A stretch of 64,000 nt of DNA from Shewanella atlantica (GCF_003966265.1 NZ_RXNV01000011.1:62001-126000); one strand, 5' to 3'. Counted from the first letter of the stretch, positions 52,505 through 61,966 are shown. Notes: generated from the letters alone by a model not told the origin. Numbers and translations are program-made.

Positions 52505-53842
52505 ATGACGCCAGTCGAATTACTCCGTAACAGTCAGAAAAACAGACAGTTATTAGCACTTGCTCTACCTATGATATTGTCAAATATCACTGTCCCCTTA
52601 CTGGGGTTGGTAGATACTGCTGTGGTGGGTCATTTAAGTAACGCCTATTATTTAGGAGGAGTGGCTGTTGGTTCTACAATCATCACCCTCATCCTTTGGA
52701 TGCTCGGTTTTCTTCGAATGGCGACAACAGGCTTAGTCGCTCAATCTTATGGTGCCGGCGATACACAAGCACAATACAAACTCTTACTTCAAGCGGGTAG
52801 TCTAGCGCTCATTTTAGGGTTAAGTGCCATAGTACTGCAACTCCCCATCTTAAATGGGGCCTTAATGCTCACGGACGCAACGGCAGAAGTCGAACGATAT
52901 TGTCGTGAGTATTTTCAAATACGGATCTGGTCAACGCCCTTCGCCTTACTCAACCTGGTGCTATTAGGCTGGCTGCTTGGACGGCAACAACCTAAAGCCG
53001 CGATGTGGCAACTGATCGTAGCAAACACCGCCAATATCATCTTGGATCTGCTCTTTGTTCTCGGCTTAGATTGGGGAGTAAAAGGTGCAGCCCTAGCCTC
53101 GGTATTTGCTGATATTTCAGGCTTTTCAGTCGCCTTAATGATGGTCTATAAACAAGTTCAAAAAACTGGGGGATTCGACCTTGTCAGGCTCAGAAAAGAG
53201 CTTAGCCTCACCAGCTACCATCAGCTGCTCAGCCTTAATGCCGATATTTTCATCCGAAGTTTATGCCTGCAAATCGCCTTTGCCTTCATGACATTTCAAG
53301 GCGCAGGTCTGGGAGACAATACCGTCGCGGCCAATGCCGTACTCCTTAATCTTCTGCTGCTGATCTCCTATGCTCTGGATGGCATCGCTTACTATGCAGA
53401 AGCCGAAGTGGGAAGGGCCTACGGCCAGAGGGATAAAGCGTTAATGCGAGACAGCGTCACATTAGCCTGGCTCTGGTCTGCCATCTCAGCAATCCTGTTC
53501 ACTCTGCTCTTCGCCTTTGGTGGAGAGGCCATCATTAACCTGCTCACAAATATTGAAGCTGTGCGACTCGTCGCCGATCAATATCTATTGTGGATAATCA
53601 TCTTGCCCCTTCTCTCATTCGGCTCTTACCTTTTCGATGGTGTCTACATAGGTGCAGCTATGGGGCAAGTGATGCGCAACAGCATGATCATCTCGACCTT
53701 CGGGGTCTTCTTTCCTACTTGGTATCTCCTGCAAGATATGGGCAATCATGCACTTTGGGCCGCAATGAGTAGCTTCATGTTGGCACGAAGCATGACATTG
53801 ACGCTGCATTATCGATATCGATTGAGAGATAAAGGGTTCTAG
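52505..53842 (+). CDS. dinF: DinF-type MATE efflux protein
   Basis: 445 residues, twelve predicted helices. The N-terminal block NITVPLLGLVDTAVVGHL, then LGGVAVGSTI and FLRMATTGLVAQSYGAGD, match the DinF subgroup. In E. coli dinF follows lexA; here it is 19 kb away and no SOS box is seen. Substrate unknown. A palindromic repeat starts 16 bp past its stop. Confidence 0.88.
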   Translation: MTPVELLRNSQKNRQLLALALPMILSNITVPLLGLVDTAVVGHLSNAYYLGGVAVGSTIITLILWMLGFLRMATTGLVAQSYGAGDTQAQYKLLLQAGSLALILGLSAIVLQLPILNGALMLTDATAEVERYCREYFQIRIWSTPFALLNLVLLGWLLGRQQPKAAMWQLIVANTANIILDLLFVLGLDWGVKGAALASVFADISGFSVALMMVYKQVQKTGGFDLVRLRKELSLTSYHQLLSLNADIFIRSLCLQIAFAFMTFQGAGLGDNTVAANAVLLNLLLLISYALDGIAYYAEAEVGRAYGQRDKALMRDSVTLAWLWSAISAILFTLLFAFGGEAIINLLTNIEAVRLVADQYLLWIIILPLLSFGSYLFDGVYIGAAMGQVMRNSMIISTFGVFFPTWYLLQDMGNHALWAAMSSFMLARSMTLTLHYRYRLRDKGF

Positions 53843-53857
53843 GTTCACTCGGTAAAA

Positions 53858-53951
53858 GCTAAGATGACGGCCTTCGGCCTATCGCTTCGCGGACGGCTAC
53901 GCCTATTCGACGGGCTTCGCCCTATTCTGTAGGGGGGCTTTAGCCCCGAGG
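53858..53951 (+). repeat. Dispersed palindromic repeat, copy 2
   Basis: Nearly identical to 4885-4976, in the same orientation relative to the upstream gene, and again just after a stop codon. It contains ggcc-ttc-ggcc, gggc-ttc-gccc and ggggct-tt-agcccc hairpins. The sequence after it (to about 54035) has further palindromic bits (ccggctaaagccgg) not shared with copy 1. Confidence 0.8.
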
Positions 53952-54059
53952 TTCCAAGGTGCATTCTTTCCCGGCTAAAGCCGGTCCTACCATTGACCAG
54001 CGTAGCGTCACCTCTGCCCCACCAACGCAGTGTCATCTCAACATTTTCCTGCGGACATT

Positions 54060-54097
54060 AAAAAAGCGAATTGGCTAAAAACCAACTCGCTTTTTTA
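54060..54097. terminator. Bidirectional terminator between dinF and nfuA
   Basis: AAAAAAGCGA-A-TTGG pairs with CCAA-C-TCGCTTTTTT around a 7 nt loop, with A and T runs for both convergent genes. Confidence 0.9.
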
Positions 54098-54137
54098 TTA
54101 ATTCTTGAGCCTAAGCCCTGGAATTTACTAGCTTTCG

Positions 54138-54716
54138 TTACTGGTAAGAGTGATCGCCGTGCTGATGCTCGGTCACATCCTTAACACCAGTCAGCTCGCC
54201 AGGAAACTTTTCAAGTAGTTGTGTTTCAATGCCATCTTTTAACGTGACATCGACCATAGAGCAACCATTACAACCGCCACCAAACTGAAGGATAGCCGTT
54301 CCCTCTTCAGTCACTTCGACCAACATGATGTTACCACCATGACTCGCAAGCTGTGGGTTGATCTCTGACTGAATCACATAATCGATACGTTCACTCAGTG
54401 GTGCATCGCTTGCGACTTTACGCATCTTAGCGTTTGGTGCCTTAAGCGTTAACTGTGAACCTAATTGATCGGTGACGAAGTCAATGCTTGCCTCTTCAAG
54501 GAAAGGAGCACTCTTCTCGTCGACCATGGCATTAAAGCCATTGAACTCGAACTCCATATCATCGGCTTCGACTGCGTCAGGCGGACAATATGAAACGCCA
54601 CACTCAGCCGTTGCTGTGCCTGGGCTTATTACAAATACACGAATATGAGTTCCTTCAGGCTGATCTGCTAACAAAGTAACAAAATGGGCCTGAGCTGCAT
54701 CGGAAATGGTGATCAT
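54138..54716 (-). CDS. nfuA: Fe-S biogenesis protein NfuA
   Basis: 192 residues: an N-terminal degenerate A-type scaffold domain (lacks its cysteines) and a C-terminal Nfu domain with Cys149 and Cys152 (GGGCNGCSMVD), the 4Fe-4S assembly site. It delivers clusters to target proteins under oxidative stress or iron limitation. It stands close to comF and bioH, as in many gammaproteobacteria. Confidence 0.97.
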   Translation of the reverse strand: MITISDAAQAHFVTLLADQPEGTHIRVFVISPGTATAECGVSYCPPDAVEADDMEFEFNGFNAMVDEKSAPFLEEASIDFVTDQLGSQLTLKAPNAKMRKVASDAPLSERIDYVIQSEINPQLASHGGNIMLVEVTEEGTAILQFGGGCNGCSMVDVTLKDGIETQLLEKFPGELTGVKDVTEHQHGDHSYQ

Positions 54717-54751
54717 TTAAGACATGCTCCGTCAGGTAATGCTTGAGTGTT

Positions 54752-54783
54752 TTAGTATGGATTAGTCATATGATACTCCTCCT
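54752..54783 (-). promoter_or_regulatory. Possible five-codon leader ORF and IscR-like half site upstream of nfuA
   Basis: On the minus strand a perfect AGGAGG (54778-54783) sits 8 nt before ATG ACT AAT CCA TAC TAA (54769-54752), about 50 bp upstream of nfuA. The overlapping ATATGACTA resembles half of a type-1 IscR site; the other half is weak. Either or both could be chance. Confidence 0.3.
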
Positions 54784-54945
54784 GAGTTCAGCTTTGTAGC
54801 CCCTATTTGCATTGCTTTAGATTTTTTAGCCATTTTGTGAAGATTGGTTTTAATAAAGTATCCACTTTTCCAATACAAGCTATGGCATGAAACAGCGCTA
54901 ACTGTTAATTTAACCTTTATATTACAAGTATAAAGAACATTATCT

Positions 54946-57492
54946 ATGTTGAGATCCTGTCTGTATTTTCTAGCGACTTACTGCTTCTTATCTTTGCTGT
55001 TTCCTGCAATCGCAGCAGAGCCGCACGACAAAAAACCGATCTTAACGGAAAAATCCGATACAAACCTGCTTTCTCCAAGCCAGTTTTTAGACTATCCCCT
55101 GGGGCAGTGGCACCTGCGGCATGACCAGATAAACTTCTATCTGAAACAGTTAGCCCGTGAAAGTAACAAAGTTTCCATCGAAAAAAGTGGCCAAAGCCAT
55201 GAGGCCAGACAGCAATTAACGGCAGTTATCAGCTCTGCCAATAATCAAGCGCGTCTGGGTGAGATCTTACAGCAGAGACAGAAAGTGAAATCTGGCGATG
55301 CTCAGCAAGGCCCCTTAGTTATCTGGCTGGCTTACTCTATTCATGGCGACGAAGCCAGTGGCGCACACGCGGCATTGAAACTCAGCCATCTGCTCGCAAG
55401 TAGTAACGAGCAATGGATAACCCGGTTACTGGATGAAGCGGTCATTCTTATTACCCCGAGTCAAAATCCGGATGGTTTAGATCGATTTTCAAACTGGACC
55501 AATAATTACCGTGGCCAGGTGGATGTTAGCGACAATAACCACAAGGAGCACAGACAAAACTGGCCGAGTGGTAGAAGCAATCACTATTTTGCCGACCTGA
55601 ACCGCGACTGGCTTTTCCTTCGCCATCCTGAATCCCAAGGCAGGGTGGCGCTGTTCCACAAGTGGCAGCCTCACTATGTGGGCGATTTTCATGAGATGGG
55701 ACGAGATCAGAGTTACTTTTTCCAACCCGGCGTCCCCTCTCGCACACACCCATTAACGCCAAGAGACAACCAGGTACTGACTGAAAAGCTGGCCAAATTT
55801 CACCAGCAAGCACTGGATGAGCTTAAACAGAGCTACTTTAGCCGACAGATGTTCGACGATTTTTACTATGGAAAAGGCTCTACTTACCCCGATATCAATG
55901 GTTCTATCGGTGTACTCTTCGAGCAAGCCAGACCCAGAGGTCAGGTTCAATCGACTAAAAACGGCGAAATAAGATTACAAGAAGCAATACATAACCAAGT
56001 TGCGACCTCGATATCCAGCCTGAAGGGTTCTTTAGCACTAAAAGATGAGCTGCTGGAATATCAGAGTGAATTTTACCAAGGCAGGGACAAAACCCTGAAA
56101 AGGGGACGTCAACAAGGCTTCCTTATTGGCGCGGCTTCTAATGCAAATAGAATTTCAGACCTGAGCGGACTACTTGAGCAACACCATATCGAATTTTATT
56201 ACCTGACTAAAACGGTCACCCAAGGCAAGCTGAATTTTGCCGCACAAACCAGTCTGTTTATTCCTGTAAATCAACCGCAAAAAAGTCTGTTACTGGCCAT
56301 GTTCGATAATAGAACTGAGTTTACCGATCCTACTTTTTATGACGTTTCCAGCTGGAACCTTGAGCAAGCGTATCACCTTCAGTTAATACGAAACACCAAG
56401 CTGGATATCGACGTATTATCTAAGAAACGGCCTAAAACAAGCCCTTTTAACGTCGATGAACAGGCGGTAGCCCTACTTATAAATTGGCAACAGGATAATG
56501 CCGCCCCCGTGCTTCAACAGCTGTTGCAAACAGGTATTCGTGCCAAGTTTGCCGGCAAGCCTTTTAGCATAAAAGTAGATGGCATAGACGTTAACTTCCC
56601 GGCCGGAAGCCTGCAGATCCCGCTGAAGCAACCCGGTAACTCAGCCGCGGAAATCACCGCGAAGCTGACAGAGCTGCAGAAGCAATACACGTTAGATATC
56701 GCCTCCGTTAACACCAGCAGTTCGGTCTCAGGCATCGACCTGGGTAGCCCGGATTTCCACCCGATGAAGCCGATAAAACCTCTGTTAGTGACAGGGCATG
56801 GGACTAATGCATCTGAGGTTGGAGAGCTTTGGTATTACTTAGATACGAAGTTGGCTGTGCCCGTGACACTGGTCGATGTTGAACGTCTGACACGCCTTAC
56901 TTTAAGTAACTATAGCCATATTATCCTACCGGGAGGCAGTTACTCTTCGCTCGATGAAAAATTCGCGCGTAAGTTGGGGCAGTTTGCCAGCCTGGGTGGC
57001 ACTATCATTGCGCAAAAAGGCGCGCTAAGCTGGCTGAATAAGGGTCACCTGCTTAAAACCGATCTGAAGGAAGCACGTTTTTATAATCAACTGTTTGATA
57101 GCACTAATCTCAGCTTCGCAGACAGAGAGAAACTCGAGGCCAGACAGTCAATAGGCGGCGCAATTCTTGAGTTAACACTCGACCCCACTCATCCATTAAG
57201 TTTCGGAATACGCGGTAACAGATTACCGATACTGAAAAATAAAGCCTTAGGGCTAACCGAAACTTCGACCCCCTTCATTGTGGCAGCTAAATACTCCGAA
57301 GAGCCACTCTTGAGTGGATATCTCGCTGAAGAGTACCAACGCAGCTTCTCTATGAGTCCGGCAATACTCCTCGAACCCAGAGGAAAAGGGGAGATTGTGA
57401 TCTTGGCGGATAATCTGATGTTCCGCAACATCTGGTTGGGATCAGAAAAAATCTATGCCAATGCTCTCTATTTTGTGCCGGCACTGGATTAA
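54946..57492 (+). CDS. Exported M14-family zinc metallopeptidase with C-terminal amidotransferase-like domain
   Basis: 848 residues with a signal peptide (CLYFLATYCFLSLLFPAIAA). The carboxypeptidase domain (about 60-380) has the zinc motif SIHGDEASG (HxxE), DLNRDWLFLRHPES and GDFHEMGRDQSYFF. The C-terminal part (from about 600) reads like a class-I glutamine-amidotransferase fold (HIILPGGSYSSLDEKF). Related large exported M14 proteins occur in Shewanella and other marine bacteria; substrate unknown. TATTACAAG-type AT-rich sequence precedes the ATG without a strong Shine-Dalgarno. Confidence 0.88.
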   Translation: MLRSCLYFLATYCFLSLLFPAIAAEPHDKKPILTEKSDTNLLSPSQFLDYPLGQWHLRHDQINFYLKQLARESNKVSIEKSGQSHEARQQLTAVISSANNQARLGEILQQRQKVKSGDAQQGPLVIWLAYSIHGDEASGAHAALKLSHLLASSNEQWITRLLDEAVILITPSQNPDGLDRFSNWTNNYRGQVDVSDNNHKEHRQNWPSGRSNHYFADLNRDWLFLRHPESQGRVALFHKWQPHYVGDFHEMGRDQSYFFQPGVPSRTHPLTPRDNQVLTEKLAKFHQQALDELKQSYFSRQMFDDFYYGKGSTYPDINGSIGVLFEQARPRGQVQSTKNGEIRLQEAIHNQVATSISSLKGSLALKDELLEYQSEFYQGRDKTLKRGRQQGFLIGAASNANRISDLSGLLEQHHIEFYYLTKTVTQGKLNFAAQTSLFIPVNQPQKSLLLAMFDNRTEFTDPTFYDVSSWNLEQAYHLQLIRNTKLDIDVLSKKRPKTSPFNVDEQAVALLINWQQDNAAPVLQQLLQTGIRAKFAGKPFSIKVDGIDVNFPAGSLQIPLKQPGNSAAEITAKLTELQKQYTLDIASVNTSSSVSGIDLGSPDFHPMKPIKPLLVTGHGTNASEVGELWYYLDTKLAVPVTLVDVERLTRLTLSNYSHIILPGGSYSSLDEKFARKLGQFASLGGTIIAQKGALSWLNKGHLLKTDLKEARFYNQLFDSTNLSFADREKLEARQSIGGAILELTLDPTHPLSFGIRGNRLPILKNKALGLTETSTPFIVAAKYSEEPLLSGYLAEEYQRSFSMSPAILLEPRGKGEIVILADNLMFRNIWLGSEKIYANALYFVPALD

Positions 57493-57573
57493 TGAAGAGC
57501 ATATCGTTCTAAGAATAATTGAGCTTTATTATTAATATTCGCCGCCTGATATTCTTCATCTTGAATTGACCTC

Positions 57574-57661
57574 TATAGGCAAGCTCTAGGGCTTCGATTT
57601 CATGGATGAAATCGCAGAGCGCCCAAGGAAGGGTTTACAGCGTTCCTAGTGATTGCCTATA
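57574..57661. repeat. Palindromic 88-bp element
   Basis: Outer arms TATAGGCAA / TTGCCTATA enclose GCTCT / AGAGC and a perfect GATTTCAT-GG-ATGAAATC hairpin. It occupies the 267 bp between the M14 peptidase and comF (57493-57759), which shows no gene. It looks like a small non-autonomous repeat; no second copy was found in this window. Confidence 0.6.
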
Positions 57662-57759
57662 TATAAGCGCCGCAGGTAATTAACTCATCAGAGCTAGTCC
57701 ATCTTCATCAAATTCGCTAACAAACTTAAACCACTTTGTAGAATTAGGTTCAAACCAAC

Positions 57760-58560
57760 CTAATCCATTAACCCTGGTGCCTCAGCTCTGGCGAGGCACC
57801 ATACCTGCACATGAATATGCCGCTTCTCAAAAAGATCCGCAATCTCTTTTGCCGTCGTTCCAGTGGTCACCACATCATCGATAAGTGCGATACGCTGATA
57901 GGAGAAGTGGCTGTCCAAGCTAAAAGCTCCTGATAAATTTTTCCGCCGCTGCTTACCCGTTAACCCAGCTTGAGAACGCGTATCTGTTGTCCGGGTTAAC
58001 CCTTGGGTTGTCACCGGAATATTGAGCCTGCCGGCAAGTGCATCGGCGATTAAACTCGCCTGATTAAATCCCCTCTTCCTTAATCGATTTCTATGTAAAG
58101 GCACCGGAATTAATACTTGAGGAAGCTGCAGTAACCCTATCTCCTCCAAATAAAGAACCCGATTCGCCAACACGTGCGATAACACCGGCAATGCTGAAAA
58201 CTGTGCCTGGTACTTAATTTGCCCTACCCACTCTCCCAACCCCTGATGGTAGCTGCAGGGCGCAATAATGGTGAGAGGTTGAGTCGATATACAGGTTCCA
58301 CAATAGGTGGCTTCGACTTGCATAGCACGACCACAGCCTTGGCATACTGGAGTCTGGTAGAGGCCGGTGACAAGGCATACGGAGCAGATCCCAGATTCAG
58401 GCAACTCAATGCTTTGATGGCACATCAGACATCGATTCGGTAAACTAGCAGCCAGCAGGTTAACGACTCCGGGGTAGAGCGCCTGCAATTGTTTTCTACC
58501 GAACTGTGCGGCCTTAACCAAACCGGTCAATGCACGCTCCGCCATAGAATGTTTTATCAT
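57760..58560 (-). CDS. comF: ComF-family phosphoribosyltransferase-like protein
   Basis: 266 residues. N-terminal zinc-ribbon cysteines (CLMCHQS, CSVC, CQGCGR, YCGTC) and a C-terminal PRPP-binding loop IALIDDVVTTGTTAKEI, the ComF/GntX layout linked to DNA uptake and use. It is divergent from bioH with 37 bp between starts. Confidence 0.92.
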   Translation of the reverse strand: MIKHSMAERALTGLVKAAQFGRKQLQALYPGVVNLLAASLPNRCLMCHQSIELPESGICSVCLVTGLYQTPVCQGCGRAMQVEATYCGTCISTQPLTIIAPCSYHQGLGEWVGQIKYQAQFSALPVLSHVLANRVLYLEEIGLLQLPQVLIPVPLHRNRLRKRGFNQASLIADALAGRLNIPVTTQGLTRTTDTRSQAGLTGKQRRKNLSGAFSLDSHFSYQRIALIDDVVTTGTTAKEIADLFEKRHIHVQVWCLARAEAPGLMD

Positions 58561-58597
58561 AGAAAAAGTCCTTTTTTCCTAATCTAGAGGTAAACCT

Positions 58598-59377
58598 GTG
58601 AATCCATCCCCCCTTAATATCGAGTCCATTGGTCAAGGGCTTGAGATAGTTATGCTTCACGGTTGGGGAGTGAACAGTGCCGTTTTTACACCGCTACACT
58701 CGGCTCTGTCTCAGTATAGGGTGCACTATGTCGATCTGCCCGGTTTTGGCCATAGTTCAGCGGTAGAGGGAGATATTGACACCTGGGTCGATGCGATAGC
58801 GAACAGGCTGACTCACAAGGCAATCTGGGTAGGCTGGTCATTAGGCGGGCTTATCGCAACCCGAGCCGCATTGCGTTATCCCGATAGGGTAGCGGGGCTT
58901 GTCACTGTCGCCTCCTCTCCCTGCTTTATGGCAAGAGATGAGGAATCCTGGCCCGGTATCCCGCCACAAGTATTGTCAGACTTTAGCAAGCAGCTCGATA
59001 ATAATCTCGGTAAAACCATAGAACGCTTCTTAGCAATACAGGCCATGGGCAGTGTAACGGCAAAAGATGATATAAAACTACTTAGAGAGTTGGTCTTATC
59101 CAGGCCTCTTCCTGAAACAACCGCCCTCGAGCAGGGACTCGATATGCTCAAAAGTGTCGATCTCCGTCCTCAAATAGCGCAGATAGAGCAACCTTGGTTA
59201 AGGATCTGGGGGCGATTAGATGGCTTGGTCCCGAGACGGGTTCCTCCCTTAATGCCTAAAGATGAACAGCGCTATCAGGATCTATCACTCCACAAGGCCT
59301 CACATGCCCCCTTCATCTCCCATAGGGAGGAATTCATCACAGGCTTAGTGAACTGGATAGAGGCATTAGCAGACTAA
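58598..59377 (+). CDS. bioH: BioH, pimeloyl-ACP methyl ester carboxylesterase
   Basis: Alpha/beta hydrolase of biotin synthesis that frees pimeloyl-ACP from its methyl ester. GTG start with TAGAGG 8 nt upstream. 259 residues; LHGWGVNSAVF, nucleophile Ser81 in VGWSLGG, Asp in WGRLDGLVP and His in KASHAPFIS complete the triad. The comF-bioH divergent pair supports the call. Confidence 0.94.
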   Translation: MNPSPLNIESIGQGLEIVMLHGWGVNSAVFTPLHSALSQYRVHYVDLPGFGHSSAVEGDIDTWVDAIANRLTHKAIWVGWSLGGLIATRAALRYPDRVAGLVTVASSPCFMARDEESWPGIPPQVLSDFSKQLDNNLGKTIERFLAIQAMGSVTAKDDIKLLRELVLSRPLPETTALEQGLDMLKSVDLRPQIAQIEQPWLRIWGRLDGLVPRRVPPLMPKDEQRYQDLSLHKASHAPFISHREEFITGLVNWIEALAD

Positions 59378-59457
59378 AGGATGAGTTTCTTCGATAATGC
59401 TTTATCTTCAACCGATAAATGACTATTATTTAACCATTAAAGGTTGGGGATACATAT

Positions 59458-59961
59458 ATGTTAGTGGTCACTAATTATCCACAAGTGCCGATAGCGACAA
59501 CTAATGCCGCTACTGACTCTGCACGCACGGATAATCAGCAAAGACCCCCGGTGATCCCACCTAAAGAGTTAACTAAGGGCCATGAAGAGCGCGCCTTCAC
59601 ATCTCAACATGAGCGCACCGCTGAGCAAGCCGATGCCCAAGCCAGATTAAATGAGAGGATTCAGGGTAAACAGCAAGGTAGCGGGCACCAGCAACAGGAA
59701 GGTAAACAACAAGATCAGGCGAAACACGCCGCTCCTCTGATTATCAAAGATCTGCTCAGAGGAAAGCCTGCACTTCAACGACGTGATATTCGAACCAGTC
59801 AGCAAGCCGCCAGCCCGGTTCCCCAGAAAAACATGAATGAAAGAGCCATTATCTTAGAGCAACCCTCGGAGTTTTATCGGGAGTTTGGCCAACGAGTCGA
59901 AAGTTTTTATCAGCAACAGACTCACCCACATGATGAGCCTGCCATATCCGCACTTATTTAA
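59458..59961 (+). CDS. Hydrophilic Gln-rich hypothetical protein
   Basis: 167 residues, no signal peptide, no membrane helix, very rich in Gln, Glu, Arg and Ala in the middle (QGKQQGSGHQQQEGKQQDQ), likely disordered. The ends are less biased: IIKDLLRGKPALQRRDI and PSEFYREFGQRVESFYQQQT. I do not recognise a family. Its 3' end overlaps the convergent sulfatase gene by 8 bp. The TATATG start context lacks a clear Shine-Dalgarno, but codon usage and length favour a real gene. Confidence 0.7.
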   Translation: MLVVTNYPQVPIATTNAATDSARTDNQQRPPVIPPKELTKGHEERAFTSQHERTAEQADAQARLNERIQGKQQGSGHQQQEGKQQDQAKHAAPLIIKDLLRGKPALQRRDIRTSQQAASPVPQKNMNERAIILEQPSEFYREFGQRVESFYQQQTHPHDEPAISALI

Positions 59962-61966
59962 GTGTAACTTCCGCTGATTTAAGTGGCGTCTCGGCTGAAA
60001 TCAAACCATCGCGACGTGTAGCCTCATCTTGAGGACGGTATAACCCCTTCTGATAAGCTAAACTTCCCCATAGCGCCCAAGCCAAAGCCACCTGTTTCAT
60101 CTCATCACTCTGTGGCTTTGCAACCAAGGTCTCGGCAAGGAAATCATATTTAAAGCCGCTAGGCTCCTTTTCCGGTTGTAACACGACGACATCATCGCCA
60201 CGAAGGTAGGCCATATTCTTGTCATATTGCATTAAGGCACGACCTGGCCAGTCTTCACCGACTCGAGTCAAATCCTGGCCAAGCATAGGATAGCTATCCG
60301 ATATCCCCATCATAGAGAGGAGTGTTGGCGCCATATCTATCTGACTCACTACTCTGCGATCTCTTTTCGGTTCTATACCTTCACCTAAAATAATGCCCGG
60401 TATTCTGAATCTGGAAATCGGTACTAAGCTCGCACCGCCAACACGACTGTCGTGATCGGCAACGATTAAGAACAGGGTATCTTTCCAATAATCGGAATTT
60501 TTGGCTAACTTAAAGAATTCGCCTACCGCATAGTCTGCATATTTAACGGCATTATTTACCGTCTGCTTAGGCTGTTCATACAACTCGACTTTATCATCGG
60601 GAAAATCATAAGGATCATGATTACTCGAGCTAAACACTAAGCTGAAAAATGGCTTTCCTTGCTGGTGAAACTGCTCAAACTCCTGATGAGCTCTTCGCAT
60701 CAGATCTTCATCCGAGACTCCCCAGGAAGCGACAAAAGAGGGATCTTCATAATCATTTTCATCGACAATATTACTGAAACCATTACCGAGGAAGAAGCTC
60801 TTCATATTGTCGAAATGACTCTCGCCACCATAGACAAATTGAGTCTCATAACCATGTTGTTTTAACAGTGCCGCAATCGAGAAAAATCCATGCTGGCTCT
60901 TACCCAGCTTAACCACAGAGCGAGCCGGAGTCGGCGTAAAACCAGTCGTTACGGCTTCAATACCACGAACAGAACGGGTACCTGTTGCGTAGAGATTTTC
61001 GAAAGACCAGCCCTGCTGAGATAACTCATCAATATTCGGTGTGAGCGGTAAGCCCCCTAAGTTACCGACAAATCGAGCCCCCAAGCTTTCCTGTAAAATA
61101 ATAACCAGATTCTTAGGTTTACCTTGATAACTTGCTGGGTTAAAAGAGAGGCTGGGGATAGCTTGCGAGGTGAATGCGGCAAGCTCTCTGCCACTTTCCC
61201 TGCGTATCGTATCGATCACCAGCTCTTCATCCATGTTGCCATATATTTTCGCGGCACTAGCCTCACTCTTCATCTGACTGATAGCGAAGAACAGAGAGTA
61301 GGAGGAATTGGTCACCAGAGAGTTGACCAGAGGATCGTCGGCAAAAGAGACCAATGCCGGGTTTAACGGCCTGTGTCCCAAGCTGGAACGAGCGCCGAGC
61401 AGGGTAACGGCGATCACCAACAGCGCAATAAACGGGCGCAAGAACCAACGAGGATAACAAACATTTTTCAGCAGGCTGCCACTCAGCTTCCATCCGCCCC
61501 AGAGGGTTGTCATACTCAACATGGCACCGAAAATAAGCTCGGCCTTGCGTCCGCCCCAAAGCATTAAAAACACCTCTTTAGGGTAGATAAGGTACTCAAT
61601 ATAAAGGCGGTTTGGTCTTATTCCATACTCTTGGATAAATGAAGGGGTAGAGGCCTCAAGAAATAACATCAGCCAAAGGCCAAGCGTTAACCAGACTCTT
61701 AACAGGGAGTTCCAGGTGCGGCCCAGAAGATGATCTCCGGAAAATATCGCTGTGCCCAGAGCCGCAACGCCCCACAACCAGCAAAGTGTTGCCAGATCGA
61801 TCCTGAGGCCTTGGATAATCAGATGGGACCAACCACCAACGGCAGCGACTCGGTCAAATTGCCAGATACCGAGGCCAATACGACTTAAAGTGACAATTAA
61901 TAAAGCGATTAAACAAAAACATAAAATGGATCTAAATGGACCCAAAACAGAAAAGCGAGCGGCCAT
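59954..61966 (-). CDS. LTA-synthase-like membrane sulfatase/phosphotransferase
   Basis: 670 residues from ATG 61966 (a TTG four codons earlier is possible). Five N-terminal membrane helices, then an alkaline-phosphatase-superfamily domain: IILQESLGARFVG, the nucleophile region YATGTRSVRGIEAVTTGF, GGESHFDNMKSFFLGNGF and IVADHDSRVG. In Gram-negatives such proteins are thought to modify envelope glycans or lipids with phospho-groups; substrate unknown. Confidence 0.88.
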   Translation of the reverse strand: MAARFSVLGPFRSILCFCLIALLIVTLSRIGLGIWQFDRVAAVGGWSHLIIQGLRIDLATLCWLWGVAALGTAIFSGDHLLGRTWNSLLRVWLTLGLWLMLFLEASTPSFIQEYGIRPNRLYIEYLIYPKEVFLMLWGGRKAELIFGAMLSMTTLWGGWKLSGSLLKNVCYPRWFLRPFIALLVIAVTLLGARSSLGHRPLNPALVSFADDPLVNSLVTNSSYSLFFAISQMKSEASAAKIYGNMDEELVIDTIRRESGRELAAFTSQAIPSLSFNPASYQGKPKNLVIILQESLGARFVGNLGGLPLTPNIDELSQQGWSFENLYATGTRSVRGIEAVTTGFTPTPARSVVKLGKSQHGFFSIAALLKQHGYETQFVYGGESHFDNMKSFFLGNGFSNIVDENDYEDPSFVASWGVSDEDLMRRAHQEFEQFHQQGKPFFSLVFSSSNHDPYDFPDDKVELYEQPKQTVNNAVKYADYAVGEFFKLAKNSDYWKDTLFLIVADHDSRVGGASLVPISRFRIPGIILGEGIEPKRDRRVVSQIDMAPTLLSMMGISDSYPMLGQDLTRVGEDWPGRALMQYDKNMAYLRGDDVVVLQPEKEPSGFKYDFLAETLVAKPQSDEMKQVALAWALWGSLAYQKGLYRPQDEATRRDGLISAETPLKSAEVTLK

